Shown here in pieces: positions 1-9,479 of a DNA stretch of 64,000 nucleotides; position 1 is the first letter of the stretch, and the number at the start of each line of letters is the position of its first letter. The notes below the pieces were generated by a model. It was not told where the DNA came from and did no database searches. It was given only the letters and a program-made list of their open reading frames with translations. The translations under genes and the position numbers were made by a program. The stretch comes from Streptococcus salivarius (GTDB taxonomy: Bacteria; Bacillota; Bacilli; Lactobacillales; Streptococcaceae), in NCBI RefSeq assembly GCF_002094975.1, contig NZ_CP015283.1:1845501-1909500 (forward strand), given 5' to 3'.

Positions 1-439
1 AGAAGGCACAACCAGCAACGACACCACCTAGGCGCTCAATCATTTCAATTGTAGCTTTGACGGTACCACCAGTTGCCAAGAGGTCATCAACGATAAGTAC
101 ACGTTGGCCTGGCTTGATTGCATCGGCATGCATACAAAGTGTATCAACACCATACTCTTTTTCGTAATTGGCTGAAATCACTTCACGTGGCAATTTACCA
201 GGTTTACGAACAGGAGCAAAACCAATACCAAGTTCAAAAGCAACTGGACAACCAACGATGAAACCACGTGCTTCAGGACCAACAATCATGTCAATCTTCT
301 TATCAGTCGCATACTGAACGATTTCACGGATAGCATAGCTATAAGCATTTCCATCAGCCATCAAAGGACTAATATCACGGAAAGTAACCCCTTCTTTCGG
401 GTAGTTTTCAATAGATGCAATATAATCTTCTAATTTCAT
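1..439 (-). CDS. apt: Adenine phosphoribosyltransferase (partial, C-terminus outside window)
   Basis: Purine salvage enzyme in the cytoplasm that converts adenine and PRPP to AMP. The visible 146 codons begin [17 protein letters not shown] and include the phosphoribosyltransferase PRPP loop [13 protein letters not shown], with GPEARGF upstream of it, both typical of Apt. The C-terminal residues lie before position 1, so the gene is incomplete only because of the window edge. It follows recJ on the same strand after about 118 bases. An extended -10 (TGCTATAAT, hexamer at 484-489) lies in that gap, so apt probably has its own promoter even though recJ-apt adjacency is common in streptococci. 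Confidence 0.95.
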   Translation of the reverse strand, partial: MKLEDYIASIENYPKEGVTFRDISPLMADGNAYSYAIREIVQYATDKKIDMIVGPEARGFIVGCPVAFELGIGFAPVRKPGKLPREVISANYEKEYGVDTLCMHADAIKPGQRVLIVDDLLATGGTVKATIEMIERLGGVVAGCAF

Positions 440-557
440 TTGTTCTTCCTATAGGCTTTTCGCCAAAAAAATATTTACATACCATTATAGCATGAAATAG
501 TAAATTTAGAAAATGCTAACCCTCATTTCGAGACGAATCCTTTGGATTAAGACTCCC

Positions 558-2759
558 CTACTTATACAGCCAATCATAAATTTCCTGTGGTGTTCCCAGA
601 GCCATGAGTTCTTGGAACTTAACTAGTCGTTTCAGATCTTGGAAAATTTGACTGTCCTCAATCTCACGTTTCTCAGCTTCTTTATTGACTGTCATAACAC
701 CATTATCAATAGCCACAAAATCCAATTCCTCAAAGATTTGAATCATCTTAATCAGGAGAATCTTGTCGATTTTAAGGTAATGACTGAGTTCATCCAATTT
801 ATAGCGAACATCGAATTCTGGGAATTGGTAAATGGTTTTATAGAGCCTTGCAAATTGCTCTCTTGTTCCATAACCTGTCAGATAATAGGCTTCCTTAATG
901 CTATTTTTAAAATAGATAGCTTGGAATTCTTTACCATCAAACCACTCTTTTAATTCTGTCGCTGATTCAGGTAAGGTGTTGAGGACAACTGCAGGCTCGG
1001 TGTCTGCTGCTTCTTCTACCATTGGTACGCCTTCAGGCAGTGCCATATTTTTTGAGCGGAAATCAAATAATTGAACACCATCCACACGTGCATCTTCTAG
1101 CATGAGCTGTAGCGTTGTCTGACCATTCCAAACATTGACAGACAAGGTCACTGCCAATTCCAAACCTTGAGCTTGTTGAAATTCTTGAAGCAGATTACCT
1201 TTATTAAAAGCGACAACGTCAAAGCTATCCTTACCTTGCTTAACCTTAAACTTAAGATGGGCCCCATTTTGTCCCATTGTCCTAGCTTGAGTAACGGTAA
1301 TATTATGTAGCCAAAAGACTGGCTTTTTATTATCCATACCAAAAGGTGCTAGTTTTTCAAGGCTCTTAATGGTATCCAAGCTAAGCTCGCTGAGTTGGAG
1401 CTCCTCGTCTAAATTAAGCGTATTTTTGGCAGTCGTGTCAATGTCATTATCATAAACATAATGACACAAGATTTCTGATAGTTGACCAAGATTTTCCTCC
1501 GGAAGAGTCATCCCAGCCGCTCCAGCATGTCCTCCAAATGCAGTAAAGATATCTCGGTGGTCATCAAGAGCATGGAAGATATTAATAGATTCCAAACTAC
1601 GGGCTGATCCCTTAGCCAAGCCATCTTCAATATTCAAAACCACTACTGTCTGGCTGATTTGTTCCATGATGCGCCCCGCCACAATACCTAGAACGCCAGG
1701 ATGCCAACCTTCCTTGGCTAAAACCTGAACTGGTTTGTCCAAGTCTACCATGGTCATAGCTTCGTCAAAGATTTTTTGAACAACTTCCTTACGTTCTTCA
1801 TTTTTGGCATTGATTTCCAGAGCAATGGCTTGAGCTTCCTCATCGTCAAATCCGGTCAGCAATTCAATGGCTGGATTTGGATCATCTAAGCGTCCCAAGG
1901 CATTGAGTTGAGGAGCCAGTTTGAAACCTACCGTTTCTTCGGAAATCGTTGTTGGGTCCACATCTGAAATGCGGAGCAATTCTTGAAGCCCTATACGCTC
2001 AGTAGTCTTGAGAATTTCCAGCCCGACCTTGACCATAATACGATTTTCATCCGTAAGGCTAACCATATCGGCAATGGTACCAATGGCTACCAAGTCCAAC
2101 ATCTCTGTAGGAATAGTTTCAAGGAGGGCCGTTGCCAATTTGAAAGCTACACCACATCCTGCCAAATACTTAAAAGGATAATCGGCATCTGGATGCTCTG
2201 GATGGACAATGGCGTAGGCATCTGGAAGTTGTGCCGGCATACTATGGTGGTCTGTAACGATAACGTCCACACCTTGCTCTTGCGCATAAGCAATAGCCTC
2301 ATTACCCGCTACCCCATTATCCACTGTAACAATGAGTGAAATGCCTTCCTGCTCAATGAAATACTTATAGACACTTTCGTTTGGCCCATAACCATCTGTA
2401 AAACGGTTAGGCAAATAGACTCGAGCTTCAGCGCCCATCATTTCAAGAGCTTCCTTGACAATCGATGCTGACGTCATCCCATCCGCATCATAATCTCCAT
2501 AGACTAAGATTTGCTCATAATTTTCAATGGCCTGACGAATTCTAGCCACTGCCTTGTCCATATCATGAAGAAGATAAGGGTCATGAAGATGTGATAAATC
2601 AGCCTTAAGAAAGTCTTCAAGGGCTTCTGCTGTCGTCACGCCACGTTCATAAGCAATCTTGGCTGCTGTTTCTGCCAGTCCATGTTCTTTGGCAAGTTTA
2701 AAAAAGCCAGCATCTGGCTCTTTTGTGTTTATTTTCCAATCATACGTTGATGTAATCAT
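558..2759 (-). CDS. recJ: Single-stranded-DNA-specific exonuclease RecJ
   Basis: 5'-3' single-strand exonuclease of recombination and base-excision or mismatch repair. The 733-residue protein carries the DHH-family metal motifs DYDADG (about residues 89-94) and TDHH (about 169-172), followed by the DHHA1 region with GGHAGAAGM and a long RecJ C-terminal part, the usual size for Firmicutes. I place the start at the ATG ending at 2759, not at the in-frame codon at 2783, because an AGGGAGAA ribosome site (2771-2778) precedes only the former. A TGTTATAAT extended -10 (hexamer 2795-2800) sits just upstream. The gene is followed by apt. Confidence 0.95.
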   Translation of the reverse strand: MITSTYDWKINTKEPDAGFFKLAKEHGLAETAAKIAYERGVTTAEALEDFLKADLSHLHDPYLLHDMDKAVARIRQAIENYEQILVYGDYDADGMTSASIVKEALEMMGAEARVYLPNRFTDGYGPNESVYKYFIEQEGISLIVTVDNGVAGNEAIAYAQEQGVDVIVTDHHSMPAQLPDAYAIVHPEHPDADYPFKYLAGCGVAFKLATALLETIPTEMLDLVAIGTIADMVSLTDENRIMVKVGLEILKTTERIGLQELLRISDVDPTTISEETVGFKLAPQLNALGRLDDPNPAIELLTGFDDEEAQAIALEINAKNEERKEVVQKIFDEAMTMVDLDKPVQVLAKEGWHPGVLGIVAGRIMEQISQTVVVLNIEDGLAKGSARSLESINIFHALDDHRDIFTAFGGHAGAAGMTLPEENLGQLSEILCHYVYDNDIDTTAKNTLNLDEELQLSELSLDTIKSLEKLAPFGMDNKKPVFWLHNITVTQARTMGQNGAHLKFKVKQGKDSFDVVAFNKGNLLQEFQQAQGLELAVTLSVNVWNGQTTLQLMLEDARVDGVQLFDFRSKNMALPEGVPMVEEAADTEPAVVLNTLPESATELKEWFDGKEFQAIYFKNSIKEAYYLTGYGTREQFARLYKTIYQFPEFDVRYKLDELSHYLKIDKILLIKMIQIFEELDFVAIDNGVMTVNKEAEKREIEDSQIFQDLKRLVKFQELMALGTPQEIYDWLYK

Positions 2760-3064
2760 GTTTTTATATTTTCTCCCTGTCATCTAGTCTACCTATTATA
2801 ACATGAATAATTTTATCATAGTGGATAGAAGCCTAAGTTTCCTAAAAAGAGAATGGAAAACATCGAAAGGTGCTTCGACTCGTGGTACATTTCCAATTAA
2901 TACCTACTTTTCTAGACTAAATAAAAAACTGGGTATTGCTCCTTATTTGACTCATGTTTTCTCAAATATTCTTCTCTTCTTTTTATCTAGGTCTATTCTA
3001 CTATCATTTTCAAGTAATATTAGGAAAAACAAGAAAAGGATTCCCTATTTGGAAATCCTTTTCA
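2760..3064. other. Intergenic region between recJ and the GNAT gene
   Basis: About 300 bases with no convincing gene. It holds the recJ promoter (-10 at 2795-2800, minus strand) and the terminator of the GNAT gene (3034-3062). A plus-strand open frame crosses the region but has no ribosome site and runs into the antisense of the acetyltransferase. I see nothing else recognisable. Confidence 0.6.
3034..3062 (-). terminator. Rho-independent terminator after the GNAT gene
   Basis: A 9-bp stem AAAAGGATT/AATCCTTTT with a short loop, followed on the minus strand by a T-rich tail. It begins three bases after the GNAT stop codon and closes the hflX-to-GNAT gene run. Confidence 0.7.
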
Positions 3065-3469
3065 TCAATATTTATAAATCATCCCTGTACAAGCTTGCTC
3101 TGAGAGTTCGACAAAGCCCAAGGATTGGTAAAAGGCTAAATTTTTCTCGCTACGATCAGTTGCAAGGAGCCGTTGATAGACATTGGGGAAAGTTGCTAAA
3201 GCCTCTTCTAAGAGTTTCTTTCCGATCCCTTGGCGTTGGTGATCTGGTCGCACCAAGAGGTCCTGTACAAAAATGACAGAGTGGCCATCTCCTACTAAGC
3301 GAATATAGGCTACTAACTCTTCCTCATCATAGACTGCCAACTGCCAGAGACTAGCTTTGACAGCTTCTTCCAACATGGTTGGATTGTTAGTATAATTGGT
3401 CCAGCCGACTGAACTGTACAGTGCGAGTAGGTCTGTCATCTCTGGAATCTCTTTTTTATAATTTAACAT
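3065..3469 (-). CDS. GNAT family N-acetyltransferase
   Basis: Small (134 aa) acetyl-CoA-dependent acetyltransferase; the substrate cannot be told from sequence. The acetyl-CoA pyrophosphate-binding motif is visible as VRPDHQRQGIGKKLLEEAL (about residues 72-90), preceded by the strand FVQDLLV and followed by a terminal FYQSLGF typical of the fold. The start codon is one base from the end of the upstream methyltransferase gene, so the two are surely cotranscribed. It is the last gene before a terminator. Confidence 0.85.
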   Translation of the reverse strand: MLNYKKEIPEMTDLLALYSSVGWTNYTNNPTMLEEAVKASLWQLAVYDEEELVAYIRLVGDGHSVIFVQDLLVRPDHQRQGIGKKLLEEALATFPNVYQRLLATDRSEKNLAFYQSLGFVELSEQACTGMIYKY

Positions 3470-3470
3470 C

Positions 3471-4181
3471 TTAACTCCTTTTTAACCTATAGTGCTGGAA
3501 GAAGGCGATATCCCGATAAGGGAACTCTTGGCAGGCTGCCAGCTCCATCTTGAGCATAGACTCTCGCCAGCCTTCTTGGCCCTTGAAGCGGTTGTCCTGC
3601 AAGGCATAAAAGACACGGATTCCTTGGTAGTCTTTAATTTCAAGAACTAGATTTTCTATTACTGCATCAAGATCATAGGCCTGAGCCAAACCCATGGAGT
3701 GGGTTTCCAGATCTTGGCCTGCTAGTAAATTGAGGGCCTTCTGAGTATCATTTTCAAAGACGACGGTCTGTAGGACTCGGCCGACTTCATTATGCTTGAC
3801 GATAGAGAGCAGGCCTCCTGGTTTCAAGAGGCGGATGAATGCCTTGAGAACAGCCTTGCGATTCTCTACATACTCTAAGACATTGTGGCAGAGAATGACA
3901 TCAAAGCTAGCATCCTCAAAGCTTTCTAACTGATCCAGACTCCCGACTAGTTGCTGATATGGGTGATCCTGAGTCCGCAAGGCTACCATTTCTTCATTGG
4001 GTTCTACAGCTAGAACTTGATTTTCTTGAGCCAAGTGGTTGGCCACAAGGCCAAAGCCACTGCCAAAATCAAGAACTCGCTTACCCTTGATATCCTGTAA
4101 TTGGTCAAAAAGAATATCATAATAGATTTGACCCCAGGGTTGCTTGAGATTCTCTAAATACGCTTGGATATTTGCGGCCAT
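3471..4181 (-). CDS. Class I SAM-dependent methyltransferase
   Basis: Predicted cytoplasmic methyltransferase of 236 residues with motif I VLDFGSGFG (about residues 36-44), an acidic motif II (VEPNEE), and post-motif residues DVILCHNVLEY. The LKPGGLLSIV motif is typical of the SmtA/UbiE-like group. The substrate (RNA, protein or small molecule) is unknown. It lies eleven bases after the SDR gene and abuts the GNAT gene, so it belongs to the rnz-SDR-methyltransferase-GNAT run. Confidence 0.85.
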   Translation of the reverse strand: MAANIQAYLENLKQPWGQIYYDILFDQLQDIKGKRVLDFGSGFGLVANHLAQENQVLAVEPNEEMVALRTQDHPYQQLVGSLDQLESFEDASFDVILCHNVLEYVENRKAVLKAFIRLLKPGGLLSIVKHNEVGRVLQTVVFENDTQKALNLLAGQDLETHSMGLAQAYDLDAVIENLVLEIKDYQGIRVFYALQDNRFKGQEGWRESMLKMELAACQEFPYRDIAFFQHYRLKRS

Positions 4182-4192
4182 CTAGTATCCTC

Positions 4193-4960
4193 CTATTTGT
4201 AGTTAAACACATTCGTAGCTAGTTTGTCCGAGATGCGTGGAAAGAGCGCATAGCCTTTGTGTGCAACTGCTAAGAGTCGTGGCAAGTTAACTTCACGTTT
4301 GTTTTTACCCAGAATACGGACAATCTTTTTAGCCACGTATTTAGGACTGAGGACAAACTTCTTAACACTTTCAAGATAGGCTCCAGAGGGATCAGCTTGA
4401 TCAAAGAAGCTTGTCTCAATTGGACCAGGATTGACTGTAGTCACATAGACTCCTTTATCAGCTAGCTCCAGACGCAGGGCATTTGAGAAGCCAATTACCG
4501 CAAACTTTGTCGCTGCATAGACACTTGAGTTGGCTGTCGCAATTTTCCCCGCCATACTGGCGATGTTGATGATATGGCCATGGCCTTGCTCCACCATTTT
4601 CTCAGCCATCAGACGTGAAAAGGTCATCGTCGCAAAGGTATTGATATCAAACATATCACGGATCTCTTGGCTAGTGTAATGATCATAAGACTTGAATTCA
4701 CCGAAACCAGCATTATTGATAAAGACGTCAATACGTCCAAATCGTTGATAGAGATAATCTACCATTTTTTTAATGGTATTGTCGTCTCTAAGGTCAATGG
4801 CAAGACAGGTTTTATTTTCCACATGACGATAACATTTCTCAAGTTTATCCTTATCTCGTCCTAAGAGGATAATGCCATCACTGGGTGAGAGCTGCTTGAC
4901 AATTTCTTGTGCAAGCCCTCCTGAAGCACCAGTAATAGCGATAATACGTTGTTTAGCCAT
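4193..4960 (-). CDS. SDR family NAD(P)-dependent oxidoreductase
   Basis: Short-chain dehydrogenase of 255 residues. It has the nucleotide-binding TGASGGLAQEI motif at the N-terminus, the structural NNAG motif, the active-site Ser in NIASMAG, and the catalytic YAATK (Tyr about residue 148, Lys four later). The PGPIET motif follows. The substrate is unknown. Its ATG overlaps the last base of the rnz stop codon, indicating translational coupling; streptococci commonly keep an SDR gene directly after rnz. Confidence 0.9.
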   Translation of the reverse strand: MAKQRIIAITGASGGLAQEIVKQLSPSDGIILLGRDKDKLEKCYRHVENKTCLAIDLRDDNTIKKMVDYLYQRFGRIDVFINNAGFGEFKSYDHYTSQEIRDMFDINTFATMTFSRLMAEKMVEQGHGHIINIASMAGKIATANSSVYAATKFAVIGFSNALRLELADKGVYVTTVNPGPIETSFFDQADPSGAYLESVKKFVLSPKYVAKKIVRILGKNKREVNLPRLLAVAHKGYALFPRISDKLATNVFNYK

Positions 4961-5889
4961 TAAATCTCTACCTCTTCTAAGTCACGAACGATATGGGTGT
5001 TTTCGAAAATCGTTTTGGCATCTGCTGCCATCTTACCGATATCACGCCCCAAGAAACGAGCTGATACGTGATTTAGAAGAAGACGTTTAGCTGACGCATC
5101 CTTAGCGACTTGTGCTGCTTGCATGTTGGTTGAATGCCCATGGCTCTTGGCAATTTTTTCATCGCCCTTACCATAAGTAGACTCGTGCACCAAGACATCT
5201 GCTCCCAAGCCAAGACGAACACTGGCATTCGTCTTACGAGTATCACCTAAGATAGTAATAACCTTACCTTTCTTAGGTGCGGAAATAAAGTCCTTGGCAA
5301 TGATTTTAGTTCCATCTTCAAGAACCACATCTTGCCCATTCTTAATTTGACCAAAAAGAGGACCAAATGGCACACCTGCTGCTTTAAGGGCCTCAGCATC
5401 CAAGGTTCCTTCAAGATCCTTTTGAACCACACGGTAACCAATACAAAAAATGGTATGATCCAACTTATCTGCATAAACAGCGAATTTGTCATTTTCCATA
5501 ACCAAGCCTAGCTTATGCTCATCAATTTCCTTAAAATGCACATGGTAAGGGAGACGTGTCCCAGAGGTACGAAGACTGGTCATAACGTATTGTTTAATAC
5601 CAACTGGACCATAAACCTCTAAATCTGTTTGTTCTTCACTAGATTGGAAGGAACGGCTAGCCAAGAAACCAGGTAGGCCAAAGATATGGTCTCCATGCAT
5701 ATGTGTGATAAAGATTTTTTTAACTTTACGAGGTCTGATTGTTGTTTCTAAAATCTGACGTTGGGTACCTTCTCCACAGTCAAACATCCAGACCTCATTG
5801 ATTTCATCGAGTAACTTCAGAACCAGACTCGACACGTTACGGGCCTTGGAGGGCTGCCCGGCACCCGTCCCTAAAAATTGTAATTCCAT
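4960..5889 (-). CDS. rnz: Ribonuclease Z (tRNA 3' endonuclease)
   Basis: Metallo-beta-lactamase-fold endonuclease that removes 3' trailers from tRNA precursors. The 309-residue length is that of the bacterial short form. The zinc motif HMHGDH is at residues 63-68, with [11 protein letters not shown] after it, and the later metal ligands lie in GDTRKTN, HESTYG and [10 protein letters not shown]. Two-gene overlaps and short gaps join it to hflX and the unknown gene upstream and to the SDR gene downstream. Confidence 0.96.
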   Translation of the reverse strand: MELQFLGTGAGQPSKARNVSSLVLKLLDEINEVWMFDCGEGTQRQILETTIRPRKVKKIFITHMHGDHIFGLPGFLASRSFQSSEEQTDLEVYGPVGIKQYVMTSLRTSGTRLPYHVHFKEIDEHKLGLVMENDKFAVYADKLDHTIFCIGYRVVQKDLEGTLDAEALKAAGVPFGPLFGQIKNGQDVVLEDGTKIIAKDFISAPKKGKVITILGDTRKTNASVRLGLGADVLVHESTYGKGDEKIAKSHGHSTNMQAAQVAKDASAKRLLLNHVSARFLGRDIGKMAADAKTIFENTHIVRDLEEVEI

Positions 5890-5920
5890 GACTTCCTATA
5901 CTTTCTATCTATCGTTCTTC

Positions 5921-6562
5921 TTATTTCTGGACAATATAAGCCAAGCATTCACGCTGAGCAAAGCCATAATAAACGGTTTGCCCTTTATATTGAGACAAAA
6001 GTTCCACTAATTCATCTTGATTGAAGCTAGCCAACTTAATGACATTCCCTTTCAACTTAGTTACACGACTAAGTAACTGTGTCTCAGGTGTTAACTCTTC
6101 CAATACTTCTTCGTCAAAATCAACCTTGGTCATCTTAATTTGAGTGCCTTCAAGATAAACCTTATACTGCGGGAAAACTTGAGCAAGCTCAAACAAAATG
6201 CTAGCCGTTGGAACCTCTAAATGCTCGGCAAAGACTAAGGCCACCTCATCAGCATTTTCAAAGCAAAAACCATAAGATTTTCCTGACAGATTGAGACGAA
6301 TAAAAGGCTTGTACTCATCAAAAGATGGTGCAGAATTAAAGAGGTTCAACTCTTTTGAAAGGTCCAAGTAGTAATCCGTCGCTGCTTCAGGAGATTGTTT
6401 TTGGTAAATCTCTGCAAAATAAGCATTAATCACGCTTGGTGGCGGCGTAATGAAGGCCAATTTTTGACTGTCCGAAAGGTCTGACAAGGTATTTTTCAAA
6501 TAGACCTTATCTAAACTTGTAAAACCACCATATTTTAAAGCTAAATCCATATAATCAGTCAT
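5921..6562 (-). CDS. Conserved protein of unknown function between hflX and rnz
   Basis: A 213-residue soluble protein starting MTDYMDLALKYGGFTSLDKVY. I do not recognise a domain with confidence. Such streptococcal proteins are sometimes labelled cystathionine beta-lyase in databases, but no PLP-binding lysine motif is visible and I do not support that name. The start at 6562 is chosen because its ATG overlaps the hflX stop (ATGACTGA), a classic coupled arrangement; the longer frame to 6631 would lie inside hflX. It is probably translated with hflX and rnz, hinting at an RNA-related or housekeeping role (inference). Confidence 0.75.
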   Translation of the reverse strand: MTDYMDLALKYGGFTSLDKVYLKNTLSDLSDSQKLAFITPPPSVINAYFAEIYQKQSPEAATDYYLDLSKELNLFNSAPSFDEYKPFIRLNLSGKSYGFCFENADEVALVFAEHLEVPTASILFELAQVFPQYKVYLEGTQIKMTKVDFDEEVLEELTPETQLLSRVTKLKGNVIKLASFNQDELVELLSQYKGQTVYYGFAQRECLAYIVQK

Positions 6563-7793
6563 AAAATTCTTCCAATTTCCATTTATTTTTCGGTGAAATA
6601 TAACCTGTAATTTTTTCCACTTCTGTCTCAAATGTGTAGCTATCTAACAAAGCTAATTGACTCAATTGATAAAGTTTATAAGCTTGATCCTGATGGACCT
6701 TAATACTAAAAGGTTCAAAAATCTGTTGAATTTCATCAATCAAGAGTCTTCTGAGTGCCTCACGACTTCCCTTGTCACGTGCAGAGAGGCGAACATTAGG
6801 AAAGACTGTGGCTACTAGATTATCAGCTACATCCATCTTATTGTAAATTGCTAGGCGAGGGATATCAGTCATGTCTAAGTCTTTTAGAATGTCTAAGACC
6901 ACCTTCTCATGTTCTTCGTGATTAGGATCACTCGCATCAATGACATGCAAAAGAAGGTCCACATTACGACTTTCTTCAAGAGTTGACTTAAAGGCAGCAA
7001 TCAATTCTGTTGGCAAGTCCTGGATAAAACCAACCGTATCTGTCAAGGTCACTTGAAACTGATCCTTTAAGTAAATTTTCTTAGTCGTTGCATCCAAGGT
7101 CGCGAAAAGTTCATTAGCCTCATATTGCTTATCATCCGTCATAAGGTTCATGATCGTTGATTTCCCAGCATTGGTATAACCAATCAAACCAATTTTAAAG
7201 GTACTTGAATCAACACGCTTTTCGCGAATGGTTTCTCGGTTCTTCTCAACAATTTTTAACTGGCGTTCAATATCAGCAATCTGGTTACGAATCGAACGAC
7301 GATTAAGCTCCAATTGACTTTCACCAGGTCCACGGCTACCAATGCCCCCTGCTTGACGACTGAGCATAATCCCTTGACCAGCTAAACGGGGCAACATGTA
7401 TTTAAGTTGAGCTAGGTGAACCTGAAGTTTCCCTTCATGGCTTCTGGCCCTCATGGCAAAGATATCCAAAATTAATTGCATACGATCAATAACTTTTACG
7501 CCAAATGCTGCTTCAAGATTGGTATTTTGACGAGGCGTTAAACGGTTATTGACAATGACCGTAGTAATCTCATCCGCATCCACCATGGCTTTAATTTCTT
7601 CTAATTTTCCTGAACCTACGAAAGACTTACTATCATAGCGTTCACGTTTTTGGGTATAGCTAGCTACAACCTCTGCTCCTGCAGTTTTGGCAAGACTGGC
7701 AAGTTCCTCCATTGACATGTCAAAATGCTCTATTTCTTGCAATTCAACACCTACTAAAATAGCACGTTCTTGCTGTTTGGCTGTCTCTATCAT
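6555..7793 (-). CDS. hflX: GTPase HflX
   Basis: Ribosome-associated GTPase of 412 residues, implicated in other bacteria in rescuing or splitting stalled ribosomes. An N-terminal HflX domain with SGKLEEIK and the glycine-rich SRQAGGIGSRGPGESQLE linker precedes the G domain: G1 GYTNAGKST (about 205-213), G3 DTVGFIQDLP and G4 NKMD. The start MIETAKQQ at 7793 is supported by AAAAGGGG eight bases upstream; the longer open frame to 8066 runs into rodA antisense and lacks a ribosome site. It heads the run that continues through rnz to the GNAT gene. Confidence 0.96.
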   Translation of the reverse strand: MIETAKQQERAILVGVELQEIEHFDMSMEELASLAKTAGAEVVASYTQKRERYDSKSFVGSGKLEEIKAMVDADEITTVIVNNRLTPRQNTNLEAAFGVKVIDRMQLILDIFAMRARSHEGKLQVHLAQLKYMLPRLAGQGIMLSRQAGGIGSRGPGESQLELNRRSIRNQIADIERQLKIVEKNRETIREKRVDSSTFKIGLIGYTNAGKSTIMNLMTDDKQYEANELFATLDATTKKIYLKDQFQVTLTDTVGFIQDLPTELIAAFKSTLEESRNVDLLLHVIDASDPNHEEHEKVVLDILKDLDMTDIPRLAIYNKMDVADNLVATVFPNVRLSARDKGSREALRRLLIDEIQQIFEPFSIKVHQDQAYKLYQLSQLALLDSYTFETEVEKITGYISPKNKWKLEEFYD

Positions 7794-7884
7794 AGCAAAC
7801 CCCTTTTCAAAATAGTCAACTTCTATTATACCACAGGCAGGGGCAAAGAAAAGGTCACAGGCCTTAATTTTTTTCAAAGAAAAA

Positions 7885-7905
7885 CAAGTTGGATTAACCA
7901 ACTTG
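7885..7905 (-). terminator. Terminator of rodA
   Basis: A perfect stem CAAGTTGG/CCAACTTG with a five-base loop, followed on the minus strand by TTTTTCTTT. It lies just after the rodA stop codon and separates rodA from hflX. Confidence 0.85.
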
Positions 7906-7911
7906 CTCTTC

Positions 7912-9339
7912 TTAATGTTTACGTGTCGGTTTCTTTTTCGAACCCTTACGACGCTTGCCTTGATGAATGCTCGGCGTATTTTGAGAAATGGTTTGACGCA
8001 ATTTCTCAGTGGCCTTATCAACCTTATCTTTAGCCTTGACCAATTCTTGAGAGGCCTTGGTAACACTCTTCGAAGGCTTGTTTTTCTTAGACTTGCTCTT
8101 AGAAACAGGTTTCACTTGACTAGTTCCAGACGTACGCATACGACGAGACATAGCCAGGAGAATTTTATTTTCCTCGTTGAGGTTAGTCTGATAAGCCATT
8201 GAAAGCACCAAACCAACACCAATCAAGTTAGAGATGAGTGATGACCCCCCTTGAGAAATAAAGGGCAAAGGAATACCTGTCAAAGGAAGAATTCCCACTG
8301 CTGCCCCAATATTTTCAAAAATATGGAAGACAATCATCATGATAAAGCCTGTCGAAATAAAGGTATAAAAACGGTTGTTAGATTTGAACGTCACTCGCAA
8401 CATGCGGTAAATGAGGAAGAGATAGGTTAAAAGAACCAATCCACCACCTACCAAACCAAAATCTTCCGCAATGACTGTGAAAATCATGTCACTCTCACGA
8501 ACTGGTACGTTCAACTCCAGATGATTAAAGCCTTTACCATAGATTCCTCCAGTACCAATCGAAATCATCCCTTGTGTCTGTTGAAAGGCGATACCGTCTG
8601 CATAAGTGAAGGGATCCAACCAAGCTGAGATACGGTTAATCTGGTAGGTTTGTACCCCCATCTTGAGCATAGCTTCCTTACCCCAATCTGTGGTAAATAT
8701 CATTACAAACAAGGCTAACCCTGTTGCAAAAGCTAGAACTACCGGCAAGATAATACGCCAGGATATCCCCGAAACCACTACAATACCGGCTAAAATAGCC
8801 AGAAAGACTAAGGCAGTCCCCATATCTCCTTGAAGAACCAGTAAACCTAAAACAGGGAGTGTGACTGCAACATATTGGAAGAGCAGTAACCAGTCATCCT
8901 GTAGGTTGGTCACTTCCTTACCTTGCTTAGCCCAAACACCTATTCTCGATAGAAAAAGGATGTAGGATATCTTCATAAATTCAGATGGTTGAAAAAGGGT
9001 GACTGATCCAATGCTTACCCAGTTTTTGGCTCCCGTCGAGGCTACCAAAGCAGGAGAATAGAAAACGAGAGGTAGAACCATAAGCACCAGACCGAAAATA
9101 TAGAGCCAGGGGGTTACCTTCCAAAGAAACTCTGTATTAAATAACATGACAACAAAAGCAAGTACTGAACCTAGAAAAATCCATAGTACTTGCTGAGACA
9201 TGACTTGCACAAGATTCTTTGGGTAATCAAAATTTGTCGCTATAAATATCGAAACCAAACCAACCAGTAGCAATATGAGAACTGGCAGGAGAATCGAGTA
9301 ATCTATCCGACTTTCAATAGTATTTTTTGACTTAGCCAT
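7912..9339 (-). CDS. rodA: Rod-shape/elongation SEDS protein RodA
   Basis: SEDS-family peptidoglycan polymerase with about ten membrane helices. Segments such as VMLFNTEFLWKVTP, GAKNWVSI, FQPSEFMKISYI, PVRESDMIFTVIAEDFG and PLTGIPLPFISQGGSS match RodA rather than FtsW of streptococci as I remember them. The start at 9339 (MAKSKNT) is chosen over 9366 because TTTGGAG stands five bases upstream. At 475 residues it is longer than the roughly 407 of pneumococcal RodA. The surplus is a lysine-rich hydrophilic C-terminal tail of roughly 70 residues ending GSKKKPTRKH, predicted to face the cytoplasm. Confidence 0.92.
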   Translation of the reverse strand: MAKSKNTIESRIDYSILLPVLILLLVGLVSIFIATNFDYPKNLVQVMSQQVLWIFLGSVLAFVVMLFNTEFLWKVTPWLYIFGLVLMVLPLVFYSPALVASTGAKNWVSIGSVTLFQPSEFMKISYILFLSRIGVWAKQGKEVTNLQDDWLLLFQYVAVTLPVLGLLVLQGDMGTALVFLAILAGIVVVSGISWRIILPVVLAFATGLALFVMIFTTDWGKEAMLKMGVQTYQINRISAWLDPFTYADGIAFQQTQGMISIGTGGIYGKGFNHLELNVPVRESDMIFTVIAEDFGLVGGGLVLLTYLFLIYRMLRVTFKSNNRFYTFISTGFIMMIVFHIFENIGAAVGILPLTGIPLPFISQGGSSLISNLIGVGLVLSMAYQTNLNEENKILLAMSRRMRTSGTSQVKPVSKSKSKKNKPSKSVTKASQELVKAKDKVDKATEKLRQTISQNTPSIHQGKRRKGSKKKPTRKH

Positions 9340-9434
9340 GTGTACTCCAAAATAAAGATTTAGCAAGAGTTATTATACCACTTTTTTACCCAGACAAATG
9401 ACCTGAATGTATAAAAGTTAGACAATTTTTTACG

Positions 9435-9459
9435 AAAAAAGCAACCACAAAAGTGATTG
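9435..9459 (-). terminator. Terminator of the gtfK-like gene
   Basis: Minus-strand hairpin CAATCAC/GTGGTTG (one G-T pair) with a four-base loop followed by CTTTTTTC. It lies about 20 bases after the glucosyltransferase stop codon. Confidence 0.75.
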
Positions 9460-9479
9460 ACTTCTTTCATTCATTACTC

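Noticed and set aside
2803..3276. 157-codon plus-strand open frame after recJ
   Set aside because: No ribosome site, odd composition, and it runs through the terminator and antisense of the GNAT gene, which has clear motifs.
5921..6562. Naming the gene cystathionine beta-lyase
   Set aside because: No PLP-lysine motif or aminotransferase-like fold is visible; likely a carried-over database name.
7794..8066. 90-codon N-terminal extension of HflX
   Set aside because: Crosses the rodA terminator and rodA coding region; a proper ribosome site is present only at 7793.
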